Positions 43,673-56,159 of a stretch of 64,000 nt of DNA are shown one piece after another. The DNA comes from Martinezella hainanensis (GTDB taxonomy: Bacteria > Pseudomonadota > Alphaproteobacteria > Rhizobiales > Rhizobiaceae). The stretch is taken from contig NZ_FMAC01000001.1 of NCBI RefSeq assembly GCF_900094555.1, positions 1,054,001 through 1,118,000 of the forward strand. The letters are read 5' to 3'. The notes under the pieces were generated by a model. That model was not told the origin of the DNA, searched no databases, and was given only the letters and a program-made list of their open reading frames with translations. Both the position numbers and the translations under genes were made by a program. Numbering within the stretch: position 1 is the first letter of the stretch; each line of letters begins with the position of its first letter.

Positions 43673-45127
43673 TTAGTTCGGCAGAACCGTCGAACCCATC
43701 AGGGCCTCGTCGATCGCACGCGCGGCCTGGCGGCCCTCGCGGATCGCCCAGACGACCAGCGACTGGCCGCGGCGAATGTCGCCGGCCGTCCAGAGCTTGT
43801 CGATCGAGGTCTTGTAGTCCTTATCGTTGGCAACGACGTTGGTCGAACCGCGACGGTCCGTGTTCAGCGTCAGCTTGCCGTCGAGTTCCTTGAGCACGCT
43901 GTCGGTGAACGGGCCGCGGAAGCCGATGGCGATGAAGGCGAGATCGGCGCGGATGACGAATTCCGTGCCGGCGATCGGCTTGCGGCGCTCATCCACTTCG
44001 CAGCACTTCACACCCGTCAGCACGCCGTCTTCGCCGATGAATTCAAGCGTTGCGACCTGGAATTCGCGAACCGCACCTTCGGCCTGCGAAGAGGAGGTGC
44101 GCATCTTCGTCGCCCAGAACGGCCAGACGGCGAGCTTGTCTTCCTTTTCCGGCGGCTGCGGACGAATGTCGAGCTGGGTCACCTTCACCGCGCCCTGGCG
44201 GAATGCCGTGCCGACGCAGTCGGAGGCCGTATCGCCGCCGCCGACGACGACGATATGCTTGCCGCCGGCCAGGATCGGATCGGCGGGCCAGCCGACGCTG
44301 TCGATGTTTTCGCGGCCGACGCGGCGGTTCTGCTGCACGAGATAGGGCATGGCGTCATGGACGCCTGCGAGCGTCGTGCCGGGAATGCCGGCTTCGCGCG
44401 GGGTTTCCGAGCCGCCGCAATAGAGCACGGCATCATAGTCTGCCAGAAGCTGCTCCATCTTCACGTCGACGCCGACATTGACGCCGCAATGGAAGGTGAC
44501 GCCCTCACCCTTCATCTGCTCGACGCGGCGGTCGATGAAGTTTTTCTCCATCTTGAAGTCCGGGATGCCGTAGCGCAGCAGACCGCCGGCCTTGCTTTCG
44601 CGCTCATAGAGATGGACGTCGTGACCGGCGCGGCCGAGCTGTTGGGCGGCTGCCATGCCGGCAGGGCCGGAGCCGATGATCGCAACCTTCTTGCCCGTAT
44701 GCACGGTTGCCGGCTGCGGCCGGATGAAGCCGAGCTCATAGGCCTTGTCGGCGATCGCCTGCTCCACGGTCTTGATGGCGACCGGTGCATCTTCCAGGTT
44801 CAGCGTGCAGGCTTCCTCGCAAGGGGCGGGGCAAACACGGCCGGTGAATTCCGGGAAGTTGTTGGTCGAATGCAGGTTGTGGATCGCCTGTTCCCAATTG
44901 TTGTTGTAGACGAGGTCGTTCCAATCGGGGATCTGATTGTGCACCGGGCAGCCGGTCGGGCCATGGCAATAGGGAATGCCACAGTCCATGCAGCGGGCTG
45001 CCTGTTTCTGCACTTCCGGGTCCGACATGGGGATCGTGAATTCACGGAAATGCCGGATGCGATCCGACGCCGGCTGATACTTCGCCACCTGCCGGTCGAT
45101 TTCCAAGAAGCCTGTTACCTTGCCCAT
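43673..45127 (-). CDS. gltD: Glutamate synthase small subunit
   Basis: A 484-residue FAD/NADPH subunit that passes electrons to GltB. N-terminal Cys clusters ARCMDCGIPYCHGPTGCPV and CPAPCEEACTLNLED bind the 4Fe-4S centres. VAIIGSGPAGMAAAQQLGRA is the FAD loop, IVVVGGGDTASDCVGTAFRQ the NADPH loop, and LWTAGDIRRGQSLVVWAIRE the C-terminal FAD motif. Length is normal. It is downstream of gltB on the same strand, separated by 177 bases containing a hairpin (45239-45261), so the two subunits may be made in unequal amounts. Confidence 0.97.
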   Translation of the reverse strand: MGKVTGFLEIDRQVAKYQPASDRIRHFREFTIPMSDPEVQKQAARCMDCGIPYCHGPTGCPVHNQIPDWNDLVYNNNWEQAIHNLHSTNNFPEFTGRVCPAPCEEACTLNLEDAPVAIKTVEQAIADKAYELGFIRPQPATVHTGKKVAIIGSGPAGMAAAQQLGRAGHDVHLYERESKAGGLLRYGIPDFKMEKNFIDRRVEQMKGEGVTFHCGVNVGVDVKMEQLLADYDAVLYCGGSETPREAGIPGTTLAGVHDAMPYLVQQNRRVGRENIDSVGWPADPILAGGKHIVVVGGGDTASDCVGTAFRQGAVKVTQLDIRPQPPEKEDKLAVWPFWATKMRTSSSQAEGAVREFQVATLEFIGEDGVLTGVKCCEVDERRKPIAGTEFVIRADLAFIAIGFRGPFTDSVLKELDGKLTLNTDRRGSTNVVANDKDYKTSIDKLWTAGDIRRGQSLVVWAIREGRQAARAIDEALMGSTVLPN

Positions 45128-45238
45128 GCTTTCGTTTCCTCACTCTAAAAGAGGAGCTCATGGCTCCCGTGCCTGAGGGTCATCTCGGTTTCCCTGTCCG
45201 GCACTTTAATTCAAATCCGATTCCGCTGTTCGACGGTC

Positions 45239-45261
45239 GCGATCGCCGTGACGGCGATCGC
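45239..45261. repeat. 10-bp perfect inverted repeat between gltB and gltD
   Basis: GCGATCGCCG (45239-45248) and CGGCGATCGC (45252-45261) form a hairpin with a 3-base loop. No T-run follows on either strand, so it may be an mRNA processing or stability element rather than a terminator. Confidence 0.6.
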
Positions 45262-45304
45262 AATGCGAGGCGAAACCCTCGACTGGTTTCAGAACCGGGG
45301 CGGA

Positions 45305-50029
<4,725 letters not shown>

Positions 50030-50595
50030 GGTCTTCCCTCCGGTAAGGCCCGCGTCGCGGGCGCTCCTTCGTCCCGCGCGGTCCGTTTCCGGGGCCGACG
50101 CGCGACAGCGCTGTTGCAATGTGAAGATCCGGCCGCGAACCGTGGCCCCGTGAGTGGGGCCAGTCGTCAGCGTTCCGCGCCCTGCTATTCCACCGCCGCA
50201 TTGCCCGCCGCCTCGAAAGGCTGGAAAGGACATGCTCCCGGTAACTATAGCTCGAAATCCCGACATCGTCAGGACCCTCTCGCGCATCTTCGGCCTTGGC
50301 GGCCAAAATAGGACAGCAACCCTGTCCTAATTCATCAGCTCTATGCCAGAAAGCTTAAGCCTTCGCAAGAGCAAAACGGCAAAATTTCGTCAACGAAAGA
50401 CGGAAGATTGCCTTTGTTGCATAAATCAAGCAATAAAGTTTCGCTGCGGCGCATCATTTTATTTGTTGATTGCGTCAATCAATTTCTGTGATGCATTCTT
50501 CAAGCTCACGCTCTTGATAGGTTTTTGCATTGGCGTAATGTCCGGCCGACCCCATCTAGTCTAGCCGCAATTCAACCTTCATCTGGTGCATTTCC
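50030..50595. other. 566-base gltB/aldolase intergenic region with palindrome
   Basis: No gene is recognised. It separates the divergent gltB and threonine aldolase genes and should hold both promoters. TTGATTG (50466-50472) and CAATCAA (50476-50482) form a perfect 7-bp dyad with a 3-base centre in an AT-rich stretch, a plausible operator. The first 250 bases upstream of gltB are GC-rich and carry an open but unlikely N-terminal extension. Confidence 0.45.
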
Positions 50596-51642
50596 ATGTT
50601 CTTTGCTTCCGATAACTGGGCCGGCGCCCATTCCAAAGTCGCCGAACGTCTGCTCGCCGCATCCAACGGTTTTGCCTCCGCCTACGGCACGAGCGAGCTC
50701 GACCAGCGTGTCGAAGCCAAATTCGCCGAGGTTTTCGAGCGCGAGGTTGCCGTCTTCTTCGTGGCAACGGGCACGGCCGCCAATTCGTTGTCGCTCGCCA
50801 GCGTTCAGAAGCCGGGCGGCATCAGCTTCTGCCATAACGAGGCGCATGTCGCCGAAGACGAATGCGGTGCACCCGATTTCTTCAGCGGCGCCCGCTTGGC
50901 GACGGTCGAAGGCGCTCTCGGCAAGATCGACCCCAAGGCGCTTGCCACCAAGATCGCCCGCTTCCCGCAGGATGCGGTGCATCATGGCCGCGCCGCCGCC
51001 GTGACGATCACGCAGGCGACGGAAATCGGCACGGTCTATTCGCTGGATGAGATCGATGCCATCGCCTCCATCACCAAGGCGAACGGCCTGCCGCTGCATA
51101 TGGATGGCGCGCGTTTCGCCAACGCCCTGGTCGCACTCGGCGCAACGCCGGCCGAGATGACGTGGAAGCGCGGCATCGACATCCTTTCCTTCGGCGGCAC
51201 CAAGAACGGCTGCTGGTGCGCCGAGGCAATCGTCTTCTTCGATCCCGAGAAGGCGAAGGAGATGCATTTCATCCGCAAGCGCGCCGCCCAGCTTTTCTCC
51301 AAATCTCGCTTCATCGCCGCCCAGTTCGACGGTTACTTCCAGGACGGCCTTTGGCTCGATCTCGCCCGCCATTCCAACGGCATGGCCGATCGTCTGCGTG
51401 CCGGTATCGAGAAGACAAACAGCGCCCACCTTGCCTGGCCGACCGTCTCGAACGAGGTTTTCACGATCATCCCGAAATCCTCTGCCAGGACAGCCGAGGA
51501 CAAAGGCGCGAAGTTCTACGAATGGCCTATCCCTGAATCGCAGCCGGATCTGGTCGGCAGTGATGAAACGCTGATCCGCCTGGTCACCAGCTTCGCAACG
51601 ACCGAGGCCGATGTGGCGAATTTCCTCGCTTGCCTGGCTTGA
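50596..51642 (+). CDS. Low-specificity threonine aldolase family PLP enzyme
   Basis: A 348-residue fold-type I PLP enzyme that cleaves L-threonine/allo-threonine to glycine and acetaldehyde. MFFASDNWAGAHSKVAERLL is the N-terminal substrate loop, VFFVATGTAANSL the PLP ring/phosphate loop, LPLHMDGARFANAL carries the conserved Asp and Arg, and ILSFGGTKNGCWCAEAI carries the Schiff-base lysine. No targeting signal. It is a stand-alone gene, divergent from gltB; stereospecificity (L or D-like) is not readable. It supplies glycine and one-carbon units. Confidence 0.92.
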   Translation: MFFASDNWAGAHSKVAERLLAASNGFASAYGTSELDQRVEAKFAEVFEREVAVFFVATGTAANSLSLASVQKPGGISFCHNEAHVAEDECGAPDFFSGARLATVEGALGKIDPKALATKIARFPQDAVHHGRAAAVTITQATEIGTVYSLDEIDAIASITKANGLPLHMDGARFANALVALGATPAEMTWKRGIDILSFGGTKNGCWCAEAIVFFDPEKAKEMHFIRKRAAQLFSKSRFIAAQFDGYFQDGLWLDLARHSNGMADRLRAGIEKTNSAHLAWPTVSNEVFTIIPKSSARTAEDKGAKFYEWPIPESQPDLVGSDETLIRLVTSFATTEADVANFLACLA

Positions 51643-51706
51643 TCGCACAAAAGAACGAGCGCCGGAGCCGGCTACAACCGGACGGCGCCCGCAATGGCGG
51701 CGGGGG

Positions 51707-51844
51707 TCAATTTTGATTCCGATGGGCGATCATGGCGAAGTTCGATAAATCGTCGCGATCGGACGCCGGTGCATTATGTACGATCATCGTCATTGCCACG
51801 ACGCAGGCGACAAGTCCGGAAATGAAGATGGCACCATATATCAT
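51707..51844 (-). CDS. Small membrane protein (45 residues), hypothetical
   Basis: An ORF too short for most gene callers. It reads MIYGAIFISGLVACVVAMTM followed by IVHNAP and a charged tail ending HRNQN, then TGA. One membrane helix spans residues 3-22. A GGGGGGAT ribosome-like site lies about 10 bases upstream of the ATG at 51844. It sits in the gap between the threonine aldolase and the LysR gene on the LysR strand. No family is recognised. The sensible topology and SD favour a real small protein, but this is uncertain. Confidence 0.45.
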   Translation of the reverse strand: MIYGAIFISGLVACVVAMTMIVHNAPASDRDDLSNFAMIAHRNQN

Positions 51845-52021
51845 CGGACGACTATCCCCCCGCTACTCACCCATCGCCACCGGAGATAGCAGAAGAAGCT
51901 GACTTCCGCCTGAAATCGAGTACAGCGGAAAAAAGAGAAATGGCAGCCGGCAAAATAAACTCTGCCCCCATCCACATGATCGGAAATGAATTTTAACAAT
52001 ATCTGATGGACTATTTCGCCA

Positions 52022-52879
52022 TTAGCTTGATCGCGGTCCCCTGACCTTCGCGAGTATATCGTCCGAGAGTGCCTTGACCAAAAGCTGGTCCGCGCCCTTG
52101 CGTGGCACGAGCACGAATTCAACATCTTCGAGAACGGGCAGCCAGCCCGGCGCAATCTCCGTCAATCCGGCAGGTGCGGTGCTCTTCGGCTGGACCAGGA
52201 CGCCCATGCCGGCGCGCGCCGCTGCCGTCAAACCGCTGAGACTGCCGCAGGTGCAGACGATCCGCCACGGCATCTGCTGCCGGCGCAGCGCCTCCAGCGC
52301 CACCGCACGCGTGACGCTCGGGGTGGGAAAGGCGATCAGCGGCAACGGTGCAGCCAGCTTGCGAATACGCTCCGGGTCGCGCGCCAGCCAGACCAGCGGC
52401 TCGCGGTAGACGAGCTTTCCCCTGATATCGCCGAGCCGGCGCTTGGCGAGCACGAGATCGAGATCGCCATTGTCCTGCATTTCATAAAGCGTACCGCTGA
52501 GCGCCACCGTCAGCTCGAGATCGACGGACGGATGCGAACGGACGAACTCCTCCAGTACATCGGGAAGCTGACTGGTGACGAAATCCTCGGAAACGCCCAG
52601 CCGGAGACTGCCGCGCAGGCTGTTGCCAGCAAAGAGCTGCCGCACCTCGCTCTCGATCGACAGCATCTGCCGCGCATGGCCGAGCAATGCCTCGCCATCG
52701 CCAGTCAGCACCACGCGATGCGTATCGCGCGCCAAAAGCTTGCGCCCGAGTTCGGCTTCCAGCCGCTGTATGTGCTGGCTGACGGTCGATTGCCCAAGCC
52801 CGAGCCGTTCCGCCGCCAGCGTGAAGCTACCCAGCTGCTCGACGGCGACGAAGCTGCGCAACTGCGTGAGATCCAGCAT
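52022..52879 (-). CDS. LysR-family transcriptional regulator
   Basis: A 285-residue LysR protein. The N-terminal helix-turn-helix is clear (FTLAAERLGLGQSTVSQHIQ), followed by the effector domain with LRLGVSEDFVTSQLPDVLEE. It is divergent from the bile-acid/sodium-symporter-like gene; the 109-base shared region has an 11-base palindrome (52898-52908). By the usual LysR pattern it controls that transporter. Its ligand is unknown. Confidence 0.92.
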   Translation of the reverse strand: MLDLTQLRSFVAVEQLGSFTLAAERLGLGQSTVSQHIQRLEAELGRKLLARDTHRVVLTGDGEALLGHARQMLSIESEVRQLFAGNSLRGSLRLGVSEDFVTSQLPDVLEEFVRSHPSVDLELTVALSGTLYEMQDNGDLDLVLAKRRLGDIRGKLVYREPLVWLARDPERIRKLAAPLPLIAFPTPSVTRAVALEALRRQQMPWRIVCTCGSLSGLTAAARAGMGVLVQPKSTAPAGLTEIAPGWLPVLEDVEFVLVPRKGADQLLVKALSDDILAKVRGPRSS

Positions 52880-52897
52880 TGCTTATCCTATATTACG

Positions 52898-52908
52898 ATA
52901 ACTGTTAT
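52898..52908. promoter_or_regulatory. Candidate LysR operator
   Basis: ATAAC-T-GTTAT is a perfect 5-bp dyad in an AT-rich segment between the divergent LysR and symporter genes. It is a plausible half of a larger binding site. Confidence 0.35.
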
Positions 52909-52988
52909 TCCTTGCATCGTGGATCACAATAGGTCTATCTGCAAGGGACTAATCATGACGACTTGCAAATGCGATTGGGGTAGGCACG

Positions 52989-54014
52989 ATGCGCCGCTTT
53001 CTTCCAGACACCTTCACCATGCTGCTGGTGCTTACCGTTCTGACGGCATCCTTCTTTCCGGTGCAGGGGGCAAGCTCCCACTATTTCGGCATTGCCACCA
53101 ACTTCGCCATTGGCCTCTTGTTCTTCCTGCATGGCGCGCGCCTCTCGCGCGATGTCGTCATCGCCGGCATGCTGCATTGGCGGCTGCACCTCGTCATCCT
53201 GTTGACGACCTTCGGCATCTTTCCGCTGCTGGTGCTGGCCATGGGCCATATCGTCCCGGACAGCATTCTGCCCGTATCGCTCTATACCGGCATGCTGTTT
53301 TTGAGTGTACTGCCCTCGACCGTACAGTCCTCCATCGCCTTCACCTCCATCGCCGGCGGCAATGTGCCGGCCGCGATCTGCTCCGCGTCGGCCTCGAACA
53401 TCTTCGGCATGTTCCTGACGCCGCTGCTCGTCGGCATCCTCTTTTCGGTCGGCGGCCAGGGCGGCGGCTTTTCCTGGGATGTTCTGTGGCAGATCATGCT
53501 GCAACTGCTCGCTCCCTTCATCGCCGGCCAGCTGCTGCAGCCGTGGATCGGCGACTGGATCCGCTCGAAGAAGAAGATCCTGATGCCGGTCGATCGCGGC
53601 TCGATCCTCATGGTCGTCTACTCCGCCTTCAGCGAGGCCGTGGTCGAAGGTCTGTGGCACACCTTTTCCGTACTCGATATCGTCACGGTCATCATCGCAA
53701 ACATGGTGCTTCTGGCGATGGTGCTCTGCATCACCATGTTCGGCAGCCGCGCTCTTGGGTTCGAAAAGGCCGACGAGATCACCATCACCTTCTGCGGCTC
53801 GAAGAAATCGCTGGCAAGCGGCGTGCCGATGGCCAACGTCATTTTCGCCGGCCAGGGCATCGGCGCGATTGTGCTGCCGCTCATGCTGTTTCATCAGATC
53901 CAGCTGATGACCTGCGCCGTGCTTGCCCAGAAATATGCCGATGCCGCCAAGCGGCGCGAGGCTGCGAAGGCACAGGCGGGCACGAAATCGGGCGAAGCAA
54001 CCAACGCGGCCTAA
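52989..54014 (+). CDS. Bile acid:sodium symporter-like transporter (SBF-like, YfeH type)
   Basis: A 341-residue inner-membrane transporter with about nine to ten helices. Family marks are IATNFAIGLLFFLHGARLSR at the N-terminus, LPSTVQSSIAFTSIAGGNVP, a polar stretch crossing the membrane, and ITFCGSKKSLASGVPMANVI, the sodium/substrate crossover. The tail is charged. These belong to the SBF-like (PF13593) group, whose substrates are mostly unknown organic anions. It is divergent from the LysR gene. The closing terminator at 54039-54070 makes it a single-gene unit. Confidence 0.88.
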   Translation: MRRFLPDTFTMLLVLTVLTASFFPVQGASSHYFGIATNFAIGLLFFLHGARLSRDVVIAGMLHWRLHLVILLTTFGIFPLLVLAMGHIVPDSILPVSLYTGMLFLSVLPSTVQSSIAFTSIAGGNVPAAICSASASNIFGMFLTPLLVGILFSVGGQGGGFSWDVLWQIMLQLLAPFIAGQLLQPWIGDWIRSKKKILMPVDRGSILMVVYSAFSEAVVEGLWHTFSVLDIVTVIIANMVLLAMVLCITMFGSRALGFEKADEITITFCGSKKSLASGVPMANVIFAGQGIGAIVLPLMLFHQIQLMTCAVLAQKYADAAKRREAAKAQAGTKSGEATNAA

Positions 54015-54038
54015 GCCTTCAAGGTCACGACAAAACAA

Positions 54039-54070
54039 AAGCGGCGCCCGAATGGACGCCGCTTCTTTTT
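54039..54070 (+). terminator. Rho-independent terminator of the symporter gene
   Basis: AAGCGGCG (54039-54046) pairs with CGCCGCTT (54057-54064), followed by CTTTTT. Confidence 0.88.
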
Positions 54071-54092
54071 GATCTTGGGAGGATCAAAGGCG

Positions 54093-54149
54093 TGACGGCC
54101 TAAGACCGTCAGCCCGGGCATGACGGATTAAGGCCGTCAGCCCGCATTA
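54093..54149. repeat. 28-bp tandem repeat, each copy a hairpin
   Basis: Two adjacent near-identical units, 54093-54120 and 54121-54149. Each reads TGACGG, a short loop, CCGTCA and then GCCCG, so each folds into a small stem. The second unit runs into the stop codon of the hsp20 gene on the opposite strand. It may help terminate hsp20 transcripts or be a repeat expansion. Confidence 0.6.
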
Positions 54150-54611
54150 GTTTATGTGTGCCTCGATGGCCTTCGGGGTTTCCACGGCCTCGGCCGCAAT
54201 GGAGATCCGGCGGGGCTTCATGGCTTCCGGAATGTTGCGCAGCAGATCGATGTGCAGCAAACCATTCTTCAGGGAAGCAGCCTGGACCTCGACATGATCG
54301 GCGAGCTGGAAGCGACGCTCGAAGGCGCGCTTGGCGATGCCGCGATAGAGATATTCGCTGGTTTCAGCCGGCTCTTCGCTCTTTTCGCCCTTGACCTGAA
54401 GGACATGGGCATGGGCCTCGATGCTCAGTTCCTTTTCATCGAAACCGGCAACGGCCATGGTGATGCGATAGGTGTTTTCACCCGTGCGCTCGATGTTGTA
54501 GGGCGGATAGGTCTGGGCCTGATCCGGCTGACCAAGGCTGTCGAGCATGGTGAAAAGGCGGTCGAAACCGACGGTGGAACGGTAAAGGGGAGAGAAGTCT
54601 ACGTGACGCAT
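54147..54611 (-). CDS. Small heat-shock protein (Hsp20 family)
   Basis: A 154-residue alpha-crystallin-type chaperone that binds unfolding proteins without ATP. The N-terminal FSPLYRSTVGFDRLF is the IbpA/HspA-like arm; the alpha-crystallin domain spans about 38-130 (YRITMAVAGFDEKELSIEAH, YRGIAKRAFERRFQL), with the LKNGLLHIDL strand and a final MKPRRISI segment carrying an I-x-I type tail. A near-perfect heat-shock (sigma-32-like) promoter lies upstream (54718-54746), giving a leader of about 100 bases. The strand-opposite ORFs are shadows. Confidence 0.94.
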   Translation of the reverse strand: MRHVDFSPLYRSTVGFDRLFTMLDSLGQPDQAQTYPPYNIERTGENTYRITMAVAGFDEKELSIEAHAHVLQVKGEKSEEPAETSEYLYRGIAKRAFERRFQLADHVEVQAASLKNGLLHIDLLRNIPEAMKPRRISIAAEAVETPKAIEAHIN

Positions 54612-54711
54612 GGAGTCCTCCTGTGAGCGACAATTGCGATTTCAATCTTTGTCCCATGACCCCACTCCTGGCGGCCTCGGGACGGTTCCGCGAGCCCGTT
54701 TGGCACCCGCG
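54612..54711 (-). promoter_or_regulatory. Long 5' leader of hsp20, possible RNA thermometer
   Basis: The predicted transcript starts near 54711, leaving about 100 untranslated bases. It contains a GTCCC/GGGAC pairing and, next to the AGGAGGA ribosome site, a TTGT/ACAG pairing that could partly hide it. Rhizobial small heat-shock genes often use ROSE thermometers, but the classic ROSE sequence is not clearly present. This is a hypothesis only. Confidence 0.3.
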
Positions 54712-54717
54712 AAAAAG

Positions 54718-54746
54718 AGATGGGGATCGCTTTTCCGGAGTTCAAG
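54718..54746 (-). promoter_or_regulatory. Heat-shock (RpoH) promoter of hsp20
   Basis: On the minus strand CTTGAA (54746-54741), a 15-base spacer and CCCCATCT (54725-54718) match the sigma-32 consensus CTTGAA-N13/15-CCCCATNT. It lies about 107 bases upstream of the hsp20 ATG. Confidence 0.78.
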
Positions 54747-54837
54747 CCCCCTGCACCGCTGCCCCTGTTTTGCAGAAAATCACTGCGTGAACCGCAGATG
54801 AACGGCTGGTTCGGAACCCGTTCAGGCTGGCGGGCCT

Positions 54838-54955
54838 ATCGTCCAAACCATCGGAACACCATCGTCCGATGACTGAAGTGTATCGTCCCTTCTTCTTCAG
54901 TCCTTGCTCGGCCGGCGAAGCGGATCTCTCTATCTCCGCAAGCCGGCCTTTTTTC
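54838..54955 (+). ncRNA. Candidate small RNA with three ATCGTCC repeats
   Basis: The plus strand has no open gene here, yet ends in a strong terminator: GGCCGGC (54910-54916) pairs with GCCGGCC (54942-54948), with an inner CGGA/TCCG pair, then six T. Upstream lie two more stems, one around CATCGGA/TCCGATG (54849-54870 region) and one around GACTGAAG/CTTCAGTC. ATCGTCC occurs at 54838, 54861 and 54882, at about 21-23 base spacing, as expected for repeated regulator or target seeds. The 5' end is unknown; no clear promoter seen. It does not match a family I can name. Confidence 0.45.
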
Positions 54956-54972
54956 TTTTGGACCGGCCAGGC

Positions 54973-55020
54973 CATTCCAGGAAAGTGTGAAGCGCTTTTC
55001 CGTCCGGAATTGCGTCAAAC
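54973..55020. repeat. Dispersed intergenic repeat, copy B
   Basis: Matches 4863-4910 (see copy A). It is internally palindromic: ATTCC (54974-54978) with GGAAT (55006-55010), and GGAAA with TTTTCC inside. It ends at the stop of the DUF2000 gene. Confidence 0.55.
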
Positions 55021-55023
55021 TAG

Positions 55024-55440
55024 CTAACGCAGCAACTTCAGCGAACCGGTGAGCGACTTCACCCATTTCGACGGGCCGGCTATTCCCAGACCATCGATCA
55101 CCTCTTCGGCAAGATCGCGACCGGGAAATGTAGCCTCATATTCCCTGTAATCGTGCAGAGACCGCGCGAAAGCCGGAAAGACGACGACGGCTCGCTCTCC
55201 TTGCTGCGGCAGTGCCTTCAAAAGCAGCGATCTGATGGCGTCGGCATCGGCTTGCAGCATCGGAACCGGCAAGTTCGAGCTGATGTCTATCGCCCGCTCT
55301 TGCCGGTCAGCCAATTGTTGTGCCGCAAGGGCGGGAAAGCGAGCGCCCAACCCAATCGCGATGGCACCTGCGGTATTCGCGATCAGCCCGAGCGGCAGTG
55401 CTGGATTGATGACGATGGCAAGACGGATATCGGGGAGCAT
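55024..55440 (-). CDS. DUF2000 family protein
   Basis: A 138-residue soluble protein: LAIVINPALPLGLIANTAGA, IAIGLGARFP, then LPVPMLQADADAIRSLL and VVVFPAFARSLHDYREYEAT. This fits DUF2000 (PF09391), whose function is unknown but whose genes are often divergent from Lrp/AsnC regulators, as here. The 131-base shared region is AT-rich near the Lrp start. A role in amino-acid-linked metabolism is suggested only by this pairing. Confidence 0.82.
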   Translation of the reverse strand: MLPDIRLAIVINPALPLGLIANTAGAIAIGLGARFPALAAQQLADRQERAIDISSNLPVPMLQADADAIRSLLLKALPQQGERAVVVFPAFARSLHDYREYEATFPGRDLAEEVIDGLGIAGPSKWVKSLTGSLKLLR

Positions 55441-55571
55441 GTGAAACCTTTTATTGTTGTCGGCATGATCCGCAGAGTATCTCCAATATCGAGAGAATTC
55501 TTACCTTTCATTGCGTAAAATCGATGATAGAAGGTAGATATTACCCATATTGCATTTCATCGAGGCCATAT

Positions 55572-56051
55572 ATGCCCGCAACGCTCGAACCCATCGACCT
55601 GAAAATTCTCGGCGCGCTGCAAAAGGACGGGCGTCTGACCAACCAGGCGCTGTCGTCGGAAGTCGGGCTTTCGACCTCACCATGCTGGCGGCGCGTGCGC
55701 CAGCTGGAAGAAACCGGCGTGATCCAGGGCTATGCGGCTGCTCTCGACAGGCGTCAGATCGGCCTCGGCGTCCTTGCCTTCATCCGGGTGAAGATCGACA
55801 GCCACAGTGAGGCGGAGGCCGAGGAATTCTCGCGCGATGTGCTGAAGCTCAGCGAGGTCGTCGCCTGCTACAGCATCGCCGGCGACGCGGATTTCCTGCT
55901 ACAGGTCGTGGCCGCCGATCTCGACAGCTATGCCGATTTTGCCATGGCGGTGGTGCGCCGCCTGCCGCGCATCAAGGAGATGCAGACGACGTTCGTGCTC
56001 AAGGAGATCAAGCCTTTCAAAGGCTTTCCGCTTGATGTCGGCCAACGATAA
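55572..56051 (+). CDS. Lrp/AsnC-family transcriptional regulator
   Basis: A 159-residue Lrp-type regulator. An N-terminal winged helix (DLKILGALQKDGRLTNQALS, LSTSPCWRRVRQLEETGVI) is followed by a C-terminal ligand-binding RAM domain (VLAFIRVKIDSHSEA, VVACYSIAGDADFLLQVVA). It probably responds to an amino acid and controls the divergent DUF2000 gene and itself. The ATG at 55572 is preferred to one 16 codons upstream because it starts the family's usual N-terminus. Confidence 0.92.
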   Translation: MPATLEPIDLKILGALQKDGRLTNQALSSEVGLSTSPCWRRVRQLEETGVIQGYAAALDRRQIGLGVLAFIRVKIDSHSEAEAEEFSRDVLKLSEVVACYSIAGDADFLLQVVAADLDSYADFAMAVVRRLPRIKEMQTTFVLKEIKPFKGFPLDVGQR

Positions 56052-56159
56052 CATCGGAAGGCGCTAAATATCGTCTGTTGGCCATGTCCGGCCGGCTCTT
56101 TACGTTTGGACGGAAGGCATCCTATTCTCAGATAAATGGCGGCCCACCCGGGGTAATGA

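Noticed and set aside
54612..54640. Classic ROSE RNA thermometer before hsp20
   Set aside because: The typical anti-SD sequence is not present; only a weaker pairing was found, so it is kept as a low-confidence leader.
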